Source of the DNA: Hyaloperonospora brassicae
Lineage: Eukaryota > Oomycota > Peronosporomycetes > Peronosporales > Peronosporaceae
Length of the DNA stretch: 64,000 bases
Assembly: GCA_947650285.1 (NCBI GenBank)
Contig: CANTFL010000251.1
Location: 372,001-436,000 of the forward strand
Direction of reading: 5' to 3'
Part shown: piece after piece, positions 63,504-64,000 of the stretch
How positions within the stretch are numbered: position 1 is the stretch's first letter
How the letters are laid out: each line of letters begins with the position of its first letter
Position numbers and translations under genes: made by a program
The notes under the pieces: generated by a model
Database searches by the model: none
The model's input: the letters and a program-made list of their open reading frames with translations, nothing else
Told to the model about the DNA's origin: nothing

Positions 63504-64000
63504 ATGTATCCCCTGTCGCGTCGTCCGTCGTCGCGTTGGGATGCTCTGCAGCACGTCGTGCCATTAAATCGGTCCGCCTCCCAAGCGGCGCGTTGGTTAC
63601 TTGCCACAAATAACAGCACTGCCCCGTCGCTGTCGCTGTCGTCGTCTGACCGTGAGGGGTACGTCCCCGTTAATTATGGCACCGAACCCAACCGCGTGGC
63701 CACTGTGTCGCTGTCGTCGTCTGACCGTGAGGGGTACGTCCCCGTTAATTATGGCACCGAACCCAACCGCGTGGCCACTGTGTCGCTGTCGTCGTCTGAC
63801 CGTGAGGGGTACGTCCCCGTTAATTATGGCACCGAACCCAACCGCGTGGCCACTGTGTCGCTGTCGTCGTCTGACCGTGAGGGGTACGTCATGTTAATTA
63901 TGGCACAGAACCCAACCGCGTGGCCACTGAACTGGTCAACAGACGCGTCGCCGCTCTCACTTCCGCCCGACGCGTCGCCTCGTCATGGAGCCGCCCACGG
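63504..64000 (+). CDS. Partial open frame with 25-residue tandem repeats, runs off the window
   Basis: From ATG 63504 the frame has no stop up to the window end. It starts MYPLSRRPSSRWDALQHVV. It then repeats a 25-residue unit (SLSSSDREGYVPVNYGTEP plus NRVATV) three full times. A fourth unit begins but shifts frame because one C is missing near 63892. No family was recognised. It may be a low-complexity surface or element protein, or chance coding within a minisatellite. The hydrophilic, balanced unit is the argument for coding. Confidence 0.4.
   Translation, partial: MYPLSRRPSSRWDALQHVVPLNRSASQAARWLLATNNSTAPSLSLSSSDREGYVPVNYGTEPNRVATVSLSSSDREGYVPVNYGTEPNRVATVSLSSSDREGYVPVNYGTEPNRVATVSLSSSDREGYVMLIMAQNPTAWPLNWSTDASPLSLPPDASPRHGAAH
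63632..63928. repeat. Four tandem copies of a 75-bp unit
   Basis: CTGACCGTGAGGGG recurs at 63646, 63721, 63796 and 63871, exactly 75 bp apart. The first three copies look identical after the first few bases. The fourth has a 1-bp loss and a few changes near 63890-63906. Confidence 0.95.

Overview
The window looks like nuclear DNA of an oomycete, probably a plant-associated member of the Peronosporales (Phytophthora or downy mildew group). Reasons: compact genes with few short introns; a protein fusing a seven-transmembrane receptor to a PIP kinase, an architecture known from oomycetes; a secreted EER/WY-type effector candidate with an oomycete-style initiator just upstream; and abundant Ty3 elements with chromodomains. 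The species cannot be fixed from sequence alone.

Layout. 1-16.7 kb is nested Ty3/gypsy material. A decayed pol remnant (minus strand, 427-1796) is interrupted by a large 14.5 kb element (element 1, 1808-16304, LTRs about 1.8 kb, plus strand, decayed but with almost all domains recognisable). An LTR of a second family follows (16316-16727). 16.7-21.0 kb is a gene-poor island holding one effector candidate (18870-20039). 20974-28953 is a near-intact Ty3 element (element 2, minus strand, apparently identical 390-bp LTRs, 5-bp target duplication GTTGC). 28.9-31.7 kb has no recognisable gene. 31.7-54.6 kb is a gene-rich block: RPL39, GPCR-PIP kinase, a convergent pair of paralogous proteins of unknown function, RPS26, QCR6, NDUFV2, a DEAH-box helicase, a coiled-coil protein, a syntaxin and a membrane DnaJ protein. 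54.6-58.7 kb is apparently empty. 58.7-63.3 kb is a LINE (minus strand) with a damaged 5' end and an altered RT active site. The last 0.5 kb is an open frame with four 75-bp tandem repeats.

How the parts relate. QCR6 and NDUFV2 (respiratory complexes III and I) are divergent and share a 262-bp intergenic region; RPL39 and the receptor-kinase are also divergent. RPL39 and QCR6 both have an intron directly after the start codon. The effector candidate is boxed in by retroelements, one of them recent.

Most unusual signals. (1) Element 2, LTRs and coding regions alike, is tiled by short inverted repeats (arms mostly 6-12 bp) about every 30 bp, and two LTR stems differ from a related LTR by paired, pairing-preserving changes. 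(2) Element 1 is instead saturated with the tetramer GATC, roughly ten times expectation in two counted stretches. (3) Both elements, and possibly the remnant at the left end, carry an extra coiled-coil ORF on the strand opposite to gag-pol, starting just inside the 3' LTR and running towards pol. In element 2 it overlaps the chromodomain end of pol by 629 nt. (4) The gag-pol junction of element 2 has the features of a -1 ribosomal frameshift site. (5) The syntaxin ends in a CaaX-like box in place of a membrane anchor. All readings are by eye, without database searches.
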